Positions 35,058-43,722 of a stretch of 64,000 nt of DNA are shown here, piece by piece. This DNA is from Litoribacter ruber (GTDB taxonomy: Bacteria; Bacteroidota; Bacteroidia; Cytophagales; Cyclobacteriaceae). Each line of letters begins with the position of its first letter. Position 1 is the first letter of the stretch. The position numbers and the translations under genes are program-made. The stretch spans positions 41,874 through 105,873 of the forward strand of contig NZ_JAHBGI010000006.1 of assembly GCF_018500185.1 (NCBI RefSeq). Reading direction: 5' to 3'. Below the pieces are notes generated by a model that saw only the letters and a program-made list of their open reading frames with translations, was not told where the DNA came from and did not search any database.

Positions 35058-35178
35058 ATATCGGAAAGCTATAGAAAATCAATAGATAAATATTTTACTA
35101 ATTTTCAGCCAAAACAGTATTGCTAGAAAAATCAAGAGTGGTTGAATACAAATTTACCAAACTTGTCCCCCTCAGGAC

Positions 35179-35198
35179 AATACCCCGATCGGGGTATT
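35179..35198. promoter_or_regulatory. Perfect 20-bp palindrome AATACCCCGATCGGGGTATT
   Basis: Perfectly self-complementary; as RNA it would be an 8-bp stem with a GATC tetraloop, followed by T4. It lies between the divergent genes at 35057 and 35280, so an operator is more likely than a terminator. A near-identical copy is at 14528-14547. Confidence 0.5.
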
Positions 35199-35279
35199 TT
35201 TCATGTTTTTTGGTTTTTTTTTCTAATTTCACCCGGCTGGAAACCCAATTTAAGATGACCGGTACCGTTATATTTATTC

Positions 35280-35957
35280 ATGCAAAAATTGGACACACAA
35301 ACCCCATACATCACCACCTCAATAGGTTCGCCTCTTTATCTGCTCAAAGAAAAAGCCGCCTATTGCCCCGCCACGAACAGCCTATTCATAGCAGACACGC
35401 ATTTTGGCAAAGCCGGGCATTTCCGAAAAGCGGGGATAGCGGTGCCCGAATCCGTCCATTTGGAGGATTATAAAATTATCGAAGAGCTGATACATACTTA
35501 CCAGCCTGCCAATTTCTATTTTCTGGGAGACCTGTTTCACAGTGACCTAAATGCCCAATGGGTTAGACTGGAGGAATTTTTGGAGGGATTTACCGAGGTG
35601 AATTTTATACTCATCAAGGGCAACCATGACATATTGCCAAAAAAAATCTACCAGAGTTCTACCATCAAAGTCATCGATCAGCCTTTGGAGCTGGATCACT
35701 TGATCCTCAGCCATGAGCCGATGGAAGATCTCAAGGAGAGGAAAATAAACCTCTGCGGACATATACACCCGGGATTTTCAGCGGGCGGCAGCGGAGCCAG
35801 GAAAATCAAGGTCCCCTGTTTCCTCCATCGGCCCGGCCAACTTATACTGCCGGCCTTTGGCAAGTTCACCGGGCTCTATAATGTAACCGCGGAAATCGCC
35901 GATCGACTCTTCCTGGTGACCGGTACCAAAGTGATTCTTTTCAATTTAAACCCATAA
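35280..35957 (+). CDS. pdeM: PdeM-like metallophosphoesterase
   Basis: 225 aa calcineurin-like phosphoesterase. Metal-binding motifs: FIADTHFGKAGHFRKAG, YFLGDLFHSDLN, IKGNHD, LSHEP and CGHIHPGF. These match the ligase-associated DNA damage response endonuclease PdeM, normally found with a DNA ligase, exonuclease and helicase. None of those partners lies next to it here, so the DNA-repair role rests on family similarity. The perfect palindrome is 82 bp upstream. Confidence 0.85.
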   Translation: MQKLDTQTPYITTSIGSPLYLLKEKAAYCPATNSLFIADTHFGKAGHFRKAGIAVPESVHLEDYKIIEELIHTYQPANFYFLGDLFHSDLNAQWVRLEEFLEGFTEVNFILIKGNHDILPKKIYQSSTIKVIDQPLELDHLILSHEPMEDLKERKINLCGHIHPGFSAGGSGARKIKVPCFLHRPGQLILPAFGKFTGLYNVTAEIADRLFLVTGTKVILFNLNP

Positions 35958-36018
35958 GGTTGGTTTAATCCATATACCTGATTAATTTTGGGAAGACATA
36001 CATTCTTAATCTACCTCT

Positions 36019-36894
36019 ATGAAGAAAAAAAAAGTCGGGAGCTTTAAATTTTTCGGTGTGCTGTTCAGCATCACCCTTTCCCTTTTCATAGTTGGACTTT
36101 TTGGCGTCATTGTAATTCAAGCCAAAACGCTCACCTCCATAATCAGAGAAAACATTGAATTGCAGGTTTTTTTGAACAAAAACATTTCTGAGGAGGAAAA
36201 GAAAAAAATCGGCACCTGGCTGGAATCCCAACCGTACGTGTTGGCCAAAGACGGGGACAAAAGAATTAACTTCACTTCCAGCGATGAGGCCGCAGAATCC
36301 TTCCTTGCCGACACCGGCGAAGACTTTAGCAAGTTTCTGGACGACAACCCACTTCGGGACAGCTATACCCTTGCCATTGCAGAAGAATACCAGACCTCAG
36401 AGCAGATTGAGGAAATCGTGGAAGAAATCCATAGCCTCAACGGGGTATTTGAGGTGACCTACATGAATGACCTGGTGGAATCCATCAATCAAAACCTCAT
36501 GAAAGTCAGCCTAGTGATGGGAGCTTTTATACTAATCTTGGTGCTCACCGTGATCATGCTCATCAACAACACCATCCGTCTCGCTTTATTTAGCCAGCGT
36601 TTTCTTATCCGAAGCATGCAGCTTGTCGGGGCTACCAGGGGCTTTATCAGAAAGCCGTTTTTGGGAAGGGCCTTCTTCTTTGGGGCATTGGCCGGAATCT
36701 TTGCCTCCGCACTCTTGTTGGGGCTAATAGAGTACGCCAAGGCAAACGTGGACGGATTCGGCGCATTGCAGAATTACGAGCTGCTGCTCATTCTTTTTGG
36801 CGCCCTCATCATCTCGGGAGCGCTGCTGTCCGTACTGAGCACCCTCAGGGCGGTAAACAAATATTTAAATATGACATTGGACGAATTATATTAA
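36019..36894 (+). CDS. ftsX: Cell division protein FtsX
   Basis: 291 aa. One N-terminal membrane helix (about 12-36), a periplasmic loop (about 40-165) with TLAIAEEYQTSEQIEEIVEEI, and three C-terminal helices with IRLALFSQRFLIRSMQLVGATRGFIRKPFLGRA, the family signature. FtsX pairs with the ATPase FtsE to control septal peptidoglycan hydrolases; ftsE is not next to it, as is normal in Bacteroidota. First gene of an operon ftsX-DUF3098-truB-ribF, possibly continuing into scoAB. Confidence 0.95.
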   Translation: MKKKKVGSFKFFGVLFSITLSLFIVGLFGVIVIQAKTLTSIIRENIELQVFLNKNISEEEKKKIGTWLESQPYVLAKDGDKRINFTSSDEAAESFLADTGEDFSKFLDDNPLRDSYTLAIAEEYQTSEQIEEIVEEIHSLNGVFEVTYMNDLVESINQNLMKVSLVMGAFILILVLTVIMLINNTIRLALFSQRFLIRSMQLVGATRGFIRKPFLGRAFFFGALAGIFASALLLGLIEYAKANVDGFGALQNYELLLILFGALIISGALLSVLSTLRAVNKYLNMTLDELY

Positions 36895-36897
36895 ATC

Positions 36898-37107
36898 ATG
36901 AGTCAGAACCATTTCCCTTTTGAGAAAAAGAATTATCAATTGATGTTGATCGGCATAGCCATCATCACATTAGGCTTTGTGATCATGGGACTCGATGGCG
37001 AGCCGCATGGTTTCGGTTTTATGGGTCTTACCTTGGGCCCGGTAATCGCGCTTTTTGGCTTTCTTTTTGAATTTTATGCCATCTTTTACAAACCAAAAAA
37101 GCAATAA
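36898..37107 (+). CDS. DUF3098 small membrane protein
   Basis: 69 aa with two membrane helices: FPFEKKNYQLMLIGIAIITLGFVIMGLDG, then LTLGPVIALFGFLFEFYAIFYKPKK. The FxFxxKNYxLMLIGI start is the DUF3098 signature, a Bacteroidota family found after ftsX. Three bases separate it from ftsX. Function unknown; probably linked to the envelope. Confidence 0.9.
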   Translation: MSQNHFPFEKKNYQLMLIGIAIITLGFVIMGLDGEPHGFGFMGLTLGPVIALFGFLFEFYAIFYKPKKQ

Positions 37108-37116
37108 TCACCCCTG

Positions 37117-37824
37117 ATGGCTTACTGGCCATTTGAAACCAAGATAATGCAGGAAGAAAAACCTTTTGAAGCTGTCTACCTCATCAACAAACCGTATGAA
37201 TGGACTTCCTTTGACGTAGTCAAAAAAGTCAGAAACGCTCTTAAAATCAAAAAAGTAGGCCATGCCGGTACCTTAGACCCCTTGGCAACCGGCCTGCTGA
37301 TAGTTTGTGCGGGAAAGAAAACCAAAAGCATCGACACCTATCAGGCACAGGAAAAAGAATACACCGGCACGTTCGTTTTAGGCAGCACCACCGAGTCTTT
37401 TGACCTGGAAAGAGAAGTTGTACCGGTAGCCGATCCTTTACACCTGACCCTGGACCAGATCAAGGGAGCAGTGACCGAACTTACAGGGGACATTTTGCAG
37501 ATTCCCCCTATGCACTCAGCCATCAAAGTGGACGGTAAAAGGGTTTATGAATCCGCCCGAAAGGGAAAAACCGTACAAATGGACCCGCGACCGGTGACCG
37601 TATCCGAATTTGAGATCACCCGCTGCCAACTTCCAGAAATTGACTTCAGAATTGTTTGTACCAAAGGAACTTATATCAGAAGTCTCGCAAGGGATCTGGG
37701 CGAAAAGCTGCAGGTGGGCGCATATATGTCCAAACTTACCAGAACCCGTATCGGGGAATTTAAACTTGAACAGGCTGAAAATGTACTTGAGCTTGTCGAA
37801 AAAATTAAAAAGGAAAGAGAATGA
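37117..37824 (+). CDS. truB: tRNA pseudouridine(55) synthase TruB
   Basis: 235 aa from ATG 37117; the ATG at 37147 (MQEEKPFEAVYLINKP) is an equally possible start. TruB isomerises U55 in the T loop of tRNAs. The catalytic Asp is in GHAGTLDPLATGLL; YTGTFVLGSTTESFDLE, IPPMHSAIKVDGKRVYESARKG and CTKGTYIRSLARDLGE are family blocks. The uppP gene often present before truB in Bacteroidota is absent. Overlaps ribF by 4 bp. Confidence 0.95.
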   Translation: MAYWPFETKIMQEEKPFEAVYLINKPYEWTSFDVVKKVRNALKIKKVGHAGTLDPLATGLLIVCAGKKTKSIDTYQAQEKEYTGTFVLGSTTESFDLEREVVPVADPLHLTLDQIKGAVTELTGDILQIPPMHSAIKVDGKRVYESARKGKTVQMDPRPVTVSEFEITRCQLPEIDFRIVCTKGTYIRSLARDLGEKLQVGAYMSKLTRTRIGEFKLEQAENVLELVEKIKKERE

Positions 37825-38765
37825 GAATATATGAAGGTCTTGACAATCTTCCTGAAATTAAAAATGCCGTAGTCACTAGCGGCACTTTTGACGGAGTGCA
37901 TTTGGGCCATCAGAAGATTCTTTCCAGAATTAGGGAAATTGCGGATCAGGTGCAGGGCGAAACTGTCCTGATCACTTTTTGGCCACACCCCAGGCTGGTT
38001 TTATATCCCAATGAGCACAACCTCCGACTGCTTTCCACTTTTGAGGAAAAGTCCAAACTGCTGCGGCAATTTGGACTCGACCATTTGGTGACCATACCTT
38101 TTACGAAGGCTTTTTCTCAGCTTACTTCCGAGGAATTCATCCAGAAAGTATTGATTGAAAAGCTCAAAACCAAGAAACTGGTGATAGGCTACGACCACCG
38201 GTTTGGCAAAAACCGGGAAGGTGGCTTTGAGCACCTCAAGGAAAATATCGACAAATATGGCTTTGAACTCGAGGAAATCTCCCGCGAAGACATTGACCAG
38301 GTTGGCATTTCCAGCACCAAGATCCGTAAGGCCCTGGAGGAAGGCCGAATCGAAACGGCAAACGAATTCTTGGGCCGCCCCTATGAGCTCAACGGGATCG
38401 TCATCAAAGGCCAACAAATCGGCCGGTCGATAGGTTTTCCAACTGCCAACATCCATATCCCTAACGATTACAAACTCATACCCAGTGATGGAGCGTATGC
38501 CGTGACGGCTTCTGTGAGAGAAAACCAGTATGAGGGAATGCTCAATATTGGCAACCGCCCCACCGTGGATGGGCAGTCCAAAACCGTAGAGGTGAACCTA
38601 TTCGGCTTTTCCGACAACCTGTATGACGAGCGCATCAGCATAAACTTTATCCATTACTTGAGACCCGAAAAAAAATTCGCCAATTTAGAAGCCTTGAAAG
38701 CACAGCTTAAGGAAGATAAAAAGTCCGCAGAAGATATTTTTAGGCATTTAAACCCAAATAAATAA
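37821..38765 (+). CDS. ribF: Bifunctional riboflavin kinase/FAD synthetase RibF
   Basis: 314 aa. The N-terminal FAD synthetase domain has GTFDGVHLGHQKIL and YDHRFGKNREGGFEHL and ISSTKIRKALEEG; the C-terminal flavokinase domain has GRSIGFPTANI and NIGNRPTVDG, then VEVNLFGFSDNLYDERISINFIHYLRPEKKF. It turns riboflavin into FMN and FAD. Translationally coupled to truB; scoA begins 6 bp after its stop. Confidence 0.96.
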   Translation: MRIYEGLDNLPEIKNAVVTSGTFDGVHLGHQKILSRIREIADQVQGETVLITFWPHPRLVLYPNEHNLRLLSTFEEKSKLLRQFGLDHLVTIPFTKAFSQLTSEEFIQKVLIEKLKTKKLVIGYDHRFGKNREGGFEHLKENIDKYGFELEEISREDIDQVGISSTKIRKALEEGRIETANEFLGRPYELNGIVIKGQQIGRSIGFPTANIHIPNDYKLIPSDGAYAVTASVRENQYEGMLNIGNRPTVDGQSKTVEVNLFGFSDNLYDERISINFIHYLRPEKKFANLEALKAQLKEDKKSAEDIFRHLNPNK

Positions 38766-38771
38766 ACCAGT

Positions 38772-39467
38772 ATGATCAATAAAACTGTAAAGGATGCCGA
38801 TGAGGCCATCCGTGATATTACCAGTAACGCCGTTTTGATGTTGGGAGGATTTGGTCTTTCCGGCATTCCGGAAAACTGTATTTCGGCTCTTTTAAAGAAG
38901 GATATTTCCGGACTGACTTGTATTTCCAACAATGCGGGCGTGGACGATTTTGGCATTGGCCTGATGCTGAAAAAGAGGATGGTCAAAAAAATGATCTCCA
39001 GCTATGTGGGGGAAAATGCCGAGTTCGAGAGACAACTTTTGAGTGGAGAACTTGAGGTGGAGCTCATCCCACAAGGCACCCTTGCTGAAAGAGTCCGAGC
39101 CGGAGGAGCAGGAATCCCCGCGTTTTTCACCCCTGCGGGTGTGGGTACCGAAGTGGCCGAAGGAAAGGAAATTAGAGAGTTTGACGGCAAGCTTTACCTG
39201 ATGGAAAGATGCCTGAAGGCGGATTTTTCAATCGTGAAGGCCTGGAAGGGCGATACGGCCGGAAACCTAATTTATAAGGGCACCGCCAGGAATTTCAATC
39301 CCATGATGGCGGCTGCAGGAAAGATCACCATTGCGGAAGTAGAGGAATTGGTGCCGGCAGGTGAGCTGGATCCAAACACCATCCATACCCCGGGCATCTA
39401 TGTACAGCGTATATTCCAGGGCAAGGATTATGAAAAACGTATCGAGCAGAAAACTATCCGCAAATAA
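38772..39467 (+). CDS. scoA: 3-oxoacid CoA-transferase subunit A
   Basis: 231 aa. Family motifs: LMLGGFGLSGIPENCISALLKK, SNNAGVDDFGIGLML, LIPQGTLAERVRAGGAGIPAFFTPAGVGT. Together with subunit B it moves CoA from succinyl-CoA to acetoacetate for ketone-body use. The 6-bp gap to ribF suggests co-transcription. The class I CoA-transferase active Glu is in subunit B. Confidence 0.94.
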   Translation: MINKTVKDADEAIRDITSNAVLMLGGFGLSGIPENCISALLKKDISGLTCISNNAGVDDFGIGLMLKKRMVKKMISSYVGENAEFERQLLSGELEVELIPQGTLAERVRAGGAGIPAFFTPAGVGTEVAEGKEIREFDGKLYLMERCLKADFSIVKAWKGDTAGNLIYKGTARNFNPMMAAAGKITIAEVEELVPAGELDPNTIHTPGIYVQRIFQGKDYEKRIEQKTIRK

Positions 39468-39488
39468 CCCATTTTAACCCTACCCAAC

Positions 39489-40151
39489 ATGTTAAACAAA
39501 GACCAAATAGCCCAGAGGATCGCCAAAGAGGTAAAAAACGGGCAATATATAAATTTAGGCATAGGCATCCCCACTTTGGTGGCCAACTATATACCGGATG
39601 AACTGGAGGTGGTGCTGCAATCGGAAAATGGGCTTTTGGGCATCGGCCCCTTTCCCACCGAGGAAAATGTAGACGCAGACCTCATCAACGCAGGCAAGCA
39701 GACCATCACCATGGTGAAAGGCAGCTCCCTTTTTAGCTCAGCTGAATCTTTTGCCATGATTCGTGGCGGACATGTGCATTTGACTATTCTGGGTGCCATG
39801 GAAGTTTCAGAAAACGGGGATATCGCCAACTGGAAGATTCCGGGAAAAATGGTAAAAGGCATGGGTGGCGCCATGGATCTGGTAGCTTCTGCCAAAAACA
39901 TCATCGTAGCCATGCAGCACTGCAGCAGGGACGGCAGATCAAAATTGCTTAAGGAATGCTCCCTGCCCATCACCGGGATCAAGTGTGTCAACAAAATTGT
40001 ATCGGACTTGGCCGTGATGGAGGTTTTGCCCGAAGGAGGCTTTAAACTGCTTGAAAGAGCCCCTGGGGTATCGGTTGAGGAGATTGTTTCAAAAACAGAA
40101 GGAAGATTGGTAGTAGATGGGGAAATCCCAGAAATGACCTTTGACAATTAA
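39489..40151 (+). CDS. scoB: 3-oxoacid CoA-transferase subunit B
   Basis: 220 aa. YINLGIGIPTLVANYIP and SENGLLGIGP carry the family signature; the Glu in the SENG motif is the CoA-bearing catalytic residue. TVVKGSSLF-like and IRGGHVHLTILGAMEVSENGDIANWKIPGKMVKGMGGAMDL are conserved. Forms a heterodimer with subunit A, 21 bp upstream. Confidence 0.95.
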   Translation: MLNKDQIAQRIAKEVKNGQYINLGIGIPTLVANYIPDELEVVLQSENGLLGIGPFPTEENVDADLINAGKQTITMVKGSSLFSSAESFAMIRGGHVHLTILGAMEVSENGDIANWKIPGKMVKGMGGAMDLVASAKNIIVAMQHCSRDGRSKLLKECSLPITGIKCVNKIVSDLAVMEVLPEGGFKLLERAPGVSVEEIVSKTEGRLVVDGEIPEMTFDN

Positions 40152-40261
40152 TCGAACCCTTTGATTTCAGAATTATATTTCCAAAAAGGAAAAGTGGCTA
40201 TGTAAGGAAAAGTTTCTTTTCTTTAGTAATTTAGCATTTGATTAATCGCAAGTGGAAAACT

Positions 40262-40603
40262 ATGAAAACTTCAGAAATAAAATTTAAAGTTACATTAGAC
40301 GAAAAAAATCTTCCAAAAAACATCGAGTGGGATGCTACTGATAAAGAGGCCGATGGACCTGAAACGACCAAGAGCATCAGCTTGAACGTTTGGGACAATT
40401 TGAACAACAATACCTTGAGAATTGACCTTTGGACCCAGGATTTGTCAGTAGTGGAAATGAAAAGATTTTACATCGACATCCTTGGCGGGATGTCCCAAAC
40501 CATCCTTTCCAGCACCGGTGATGAGTATATGTCGGAAGAAATGAAGGCTCTGTGTGACCGCTTGGTAGAGCATGTCAATGAGGAAAATAAAAGGCAGAAA
40601 TAG
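40262..40603 (+). CDS. gldC: Gliding motility protein GldC
   Basis: 113 aa from the ATG at 40262 (MKTSEIKFKVTLDEKNLPKNIEW); an upstream in-frame ATG at 40238 is less likely. The sequence matches the GldC family: IEWDATDKEADGPETTKSISLNVWD, then LRIDLWTQDLSVVEMKRFYIDILGGMSQTILSSTGDE. In Flavobacterium, GldC supports gliding motility; it is also widespread in non-gliding Bacteroidota. Monocistronic with a strong terminator. Confidence 0.92.
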   Translation: MKTSEIKFKVTLDEKNLPKNIEWDATDKEADGPETTKSISLNVWDNLNNNTLRIDLWTQDLSVVEMKRFYIDILGGMSQTILSSTGDEYMSEEMKALCDRLVEHVNEENKRQK

Positions 40604-40624
40604 TTAATATTTTAGTCTATTAGT

Positions 40625-40657
40625 AGAGCAGGTTGTTTACAGCCTGCTCTTTTTTTG
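40625..40657 (+). terminator. gldC terminator
   Basis: AGAGCAGG (40625-40632) and CCTGCTCT (40643-40650) pair, followed by T7. Confidence 0.92.
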
Positions 40658-40721
40658 TGCACATCCCCTATCTCAGTTCATAAAATACACATATTAGTTT
40701 CCAAAAAATTAAAAAAATAAG

Positions 40722-40746
40722 TTAAATACCTATTGAGAGTATTTAA
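40722..40746. promoter_or_regulatory. Inverted repeat before the TonB-dependent receptor
   Basis: TTAAATAC (40722-40729) and GTATTTAA (40739-40746) form a perfect 8-bp inverted repeat with a 9-bp centre. It lies just upstream of a -7-like TATATTTA (40757-40764), where a -33 region or operator would be. Confidence 0.45.
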
Positions 40747-40820
40747 TATTTTCATATATATTTAGGAACGGTTTAAAAACATTAAATCGGAATTGATTGA
40801 AAAAAGCAATAAACCTCCTA

Positions 40821-43712
40821 ATGCGTATGAAAATTTTTACCAGCAAAATGTGGCTGTCAGTGTTTCTACTGGTCGCCATAGTTTCCTTGGCTCCCTTCAC
40901 GGTATTGGCTCAGCAGACCAATATAGCCGGTACAGTGACCGATGCCGACACGGGCGAAACCCTAATCGGTGTCAACATTGTCGTAAGAGGCAAAGTTATC
41001 GGCACCATCACTGACAACAATGGCCGATTCAGCCTCCGGGTCAACCAGGAGCCCCCGTTGACCTTGATCTTTTCCATGGTGGGCTTTGCCTCCCAGGAGG
41101 TGGCCATTACCGAATCCAATGTAAGCAATCTAAGAATCAGCCTTCAGGAGCAAACCATGCTCGGACAGGAAGTGGTGGTCTCCGCCTCCAGGGTTGAGGA
41201 AAGTATTCTTCAATCCCCGGTAACCATTGAAAAGATGGACATCCTGGCCATCCGGGAAACCCCCGCCGACAATTATTATAAAGGCATCGCCAACCTGAAA
41301 GGTGTGGACGTGACCACTTCCTCCATCAACTTCCAAATCATCAACGCCAGAGGATTCAACTCCACCGGTAATACCCGATTTGTGCAGTTGACAGATGGTA
41401 TGGATACCCAGGCCCCTGCACTGAACTTCCCGATAGGTAACCTCAACGGACCATCGGAATTGGATGTGGAGAGTGTGGAATTCATCCCTGGTGCATCATC
41501 GGCCCTTTATGGCCCGAATGCCTTCAACGGTATCCTTTTGGTAAACAGCAAAAACCCATTTGAATACCAGGGTTTGAGTGCCTTCTATCAGCAAGGGGTA
41601 AACCATATCAACGGTCGTCCCGGAGAACCCCAAAGCCCTCAGCCTATGTACCAGGGTTCAATCCGATATGCACATGCCTTCAACAACAAGTTTGCCTTCA
41701 AAGTAAACGGTTCCTTTATGAGAGCCGAAGACTGGTACGGTACGGACAGAACTGACTTAAACAGAGCCGCACAGGGCGAACTGCCTTTCAACCCGGGAGC
41801 AAATGCTGTCCATGTCTTTGGTGACGAAGTATCCAACAATATCGGACTTCTCAGAAATGTAGCCGGGATTCAACAGGCGGCACAAGGTATGGGTTTGGGA
41901 GGCTATCTAAGCAGTATCCCAGATCAGGTAGTATCCAGAACTGGTTACGAGGAAAGACACCTAGTAGATTATGGTGCTGAAAACTACAAGTTAAACGCAG
42001 CTTTGCACTACCGGGTGACCGATAGGGCTGAACTTTCCTACACTTTTAATTACGGCGCAGGTACTTCAGTTTATACTGGGGCTCAAAGGTATTCTCTAAG
42101 TAATTTTGAGATCAGCCAACACAAACTTGAATTGAAAGGCGACAACTTCTTCGTAAGAGGTTATACCACCATTGAAAATTCCGGCGATTCCTATATCGCT
42201 GACCTTACCGGTGTAGCAATCAACGACAGATGGAGAAATAACTCTGATTGGTTTGGCCAATATACCTTAGGATACATGGGAGCGCTCCAGCAACAGCAGG
42301 TAGCCCCTGGTTCCATGGGTACTCCCCAGCAGCAGGCCAATGCCCATGAGTTTGCAAGGGGAATTGCTGACCAGGGTAGATTTTTACCTGGCACACCTGA
42401 ATTTGAAGCTGCCAAAGCTGACGTTCAAGGCAACGTGATCCCACAAGGCTCCCTATTCAATGACCAATCCAGAATGTACATGGCAGAAGGCCAGTATGAC
42501 TTCAAAAACGAGATTGACTTCATGGACTTGCAGGTAGGCGCATCTTATAGAGTGTATGACCTTCGTTCCAACGGAACCATCTTCGCCGATGTGGAAGGAA
42601 ATGACATCACCATCGAGGAATACGGCGCTTTTGCCCAGGCTTCCAAAAGGGTGCTTGATGACAGGTTGAAATTGACCGGTTCCATCAGATATGATAAAAA
42701 TGAGAACTTTGACGGCCAGTTTAGCCCTAGAATCTCCGGTGTTTGGACGCAAGGCAACAGCAACGTCAGATTATCTTACCAGACTGGCTTCAGAATGCCA
42801 ACCACCCAGGCCCAGCACATTGACCTGAATGTGGTTTCTGCAAGATTGATCGGTGGTTTGCCATTCTATAGAGACAAATACAACGTGTTTGAAAATGCTT
42901 ACACGATTGAATCTGTAAACAACTATGCTGCTGCAGTAGGTGCAGGCGCAAGCCCGATCTCACCTGAAGCTACCGGCCAACTGGTTCAGATTGAGTCTCT
43001 ACCAGATCTAAGACCTGAGCAGGTTCAATCCTTCGAAATCGGATACAAGAGCCTTTTGGCATCCAACAGGTTAATGGTTGATTTCGCTTATTATTACAAC
43101 ATTTATAATGACTTCATCACCCAGACATCTGTAAGAAGAGCACCTGGACAGGTATTCCCTGGCGCACTTCCCAACACTGACGAGGGTGCCATCAACGCGG
43201 TAAATGCCCCTACCCTTTTGACGCCTATCACAATCCCTGGACAGGAAAACACCTTCCAGACTTACACCAATATCGTGGATAGAGAAGTAAGGGCTCACGG
43301 TGCGGCTTTGGGCTTGACGTACAACTTACCGAGCAATTATACCTTGAGCGGTAACTATAACTTCAACCGTCTGATCACCGATCTTGGAGCTGGCTTTCTG
43401 AATGATTTCAACACGCCGGAACACAAAACCAATATCTCCTTTGGAAATAGAAAAGTCTACAACAACCTAGGCTTTAACGTAACCTACCGCTACCAGACAG
43501 GCTTCCGTTGGGAGTCCACCTTTGCGCAGGGCGACGTGCCGGAGATCCACAATTTTGACGCGCAACTTAGCTACAAGGTGCCTAACCTGAAATCTATCGT
43601 CAAGCTTGGAGGATCTAATATTTTCAACAACAGATACATCCAAAACTTCGGTGGACCGACGATTGGAGCTATCTATTACGTTTCCATCACCTTTGATGAA
43701 CTCTTAAATTAA
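40821..43712 (+). CDS. TonB-dependent outer-membrane receptor with carboxypeptidase-like domain
   Basis: 963 aa from the ATG at 40821; a TTG at 40797 and an ATG at 40827 are alternatives. A signal peptide (SVFLLVAIVSLAPFTVLAQ) is followed by a CarboxypepD_reg-like domain (NIAGTVTDADTGETLIGVNIVVRGKVIGTITDNNGRFSLRV), a plug domain (VVVSASRVEESILQSPVTIEKM ... SVEFIPGASSALYGPNAFNGILLV) and a 22-strand barrel ending in YYVSITFDELLN. Such receptors bring in large or scarce nutrients across the outer membrane using TonB energy. Unlike SusC, no SusD follows; the next gene is an SGNH lipoprotein. Substrate unknown. Confidence 0.94.
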   Translation: MRMKIFTSKMWLSVFLLVAIVSLAPFTVLAQQTNIAGTVTDADTGETLIGVNIVVRGKVIGTITDNNGRFSLRVNQEPPLTLIFSMVGFASQEVAITESNVSNLRISLQEQTMLGQEVVVSASRVEESILQSPVTIEKMDILAIRETPADNYYKGIANLKGVDVTTSSINFQIINARGFNSTGNTRFVQLTDGMDTQAPALNFPIGNLNGPSELDVESVEFIPGASSALYGPNAFNGILLVNSKNPFEYQGLSAFYQQGVNHINGRPGEPQSPQPMYQGSIRYAHAFNNKFAFKVNGSFMRAEDWYGTDRTDLNRAAQGELPFNPGANAVHVFGDEVSNNIGLLRNVAGIQQAAQGMGLGGYLSSIPDQVVSRTGYEERHLVDYGAENYKLNAALHYRVTDRAELSYTFNYGAGTSVYTGAQRYSLSNFEISQHKLELKGDNFFVRGYTTIENSGDSYIADLTGVAINDRWRNNSDWFGQYTLGYMGALQQQQVAPGSMGTPQQQANAHEFARGIADQGRFLPGTPEFEAAKADVQGNVIPQGSLFNDQSRMYMAEGQYDFKNEIDFMDLQVGASYRVYDLRSNGTIFADVEGNDITIEEYGAFAQASKRVLDDRLKLTGSIRYDKNENFDGQFSPRISGVWTQGNSNVRLSYQTGFRMPTTQAQHIDLNVVSARLIGGLPFYRDKYNVFENAYTIESVNNYAAAVGAGASPISPEATGQLVQIESLPDLRPEQVQSFEIGYKSLLASNRLMVDFAYYYNIYNDFITQTSVRRAPGQVFPGALPNTDEGAINAVNAPTLLTPITIPGQENTFQTYTNIVDREVRAHGAALGLTYNLPSNYTLSGNYNFNRLITDLGAGFLNDFNTPEHKTNISFGNRKVYNNLGFNVTYRYQTGFRWESTFAQGDVPEIHNFDAQLSYKVPNLKSIVKLGGSNIFNNRYIQNFGGPTIGAIYYVSITFDELLN

Positions 43713-43722
43713 TCACTGCCCT

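Noticed and set aside
40152..40261. Riboswitch upstream of gldC
   Set aside because: Only 110 bp, AT-rich, with no recognisable conserved riboswitch core.
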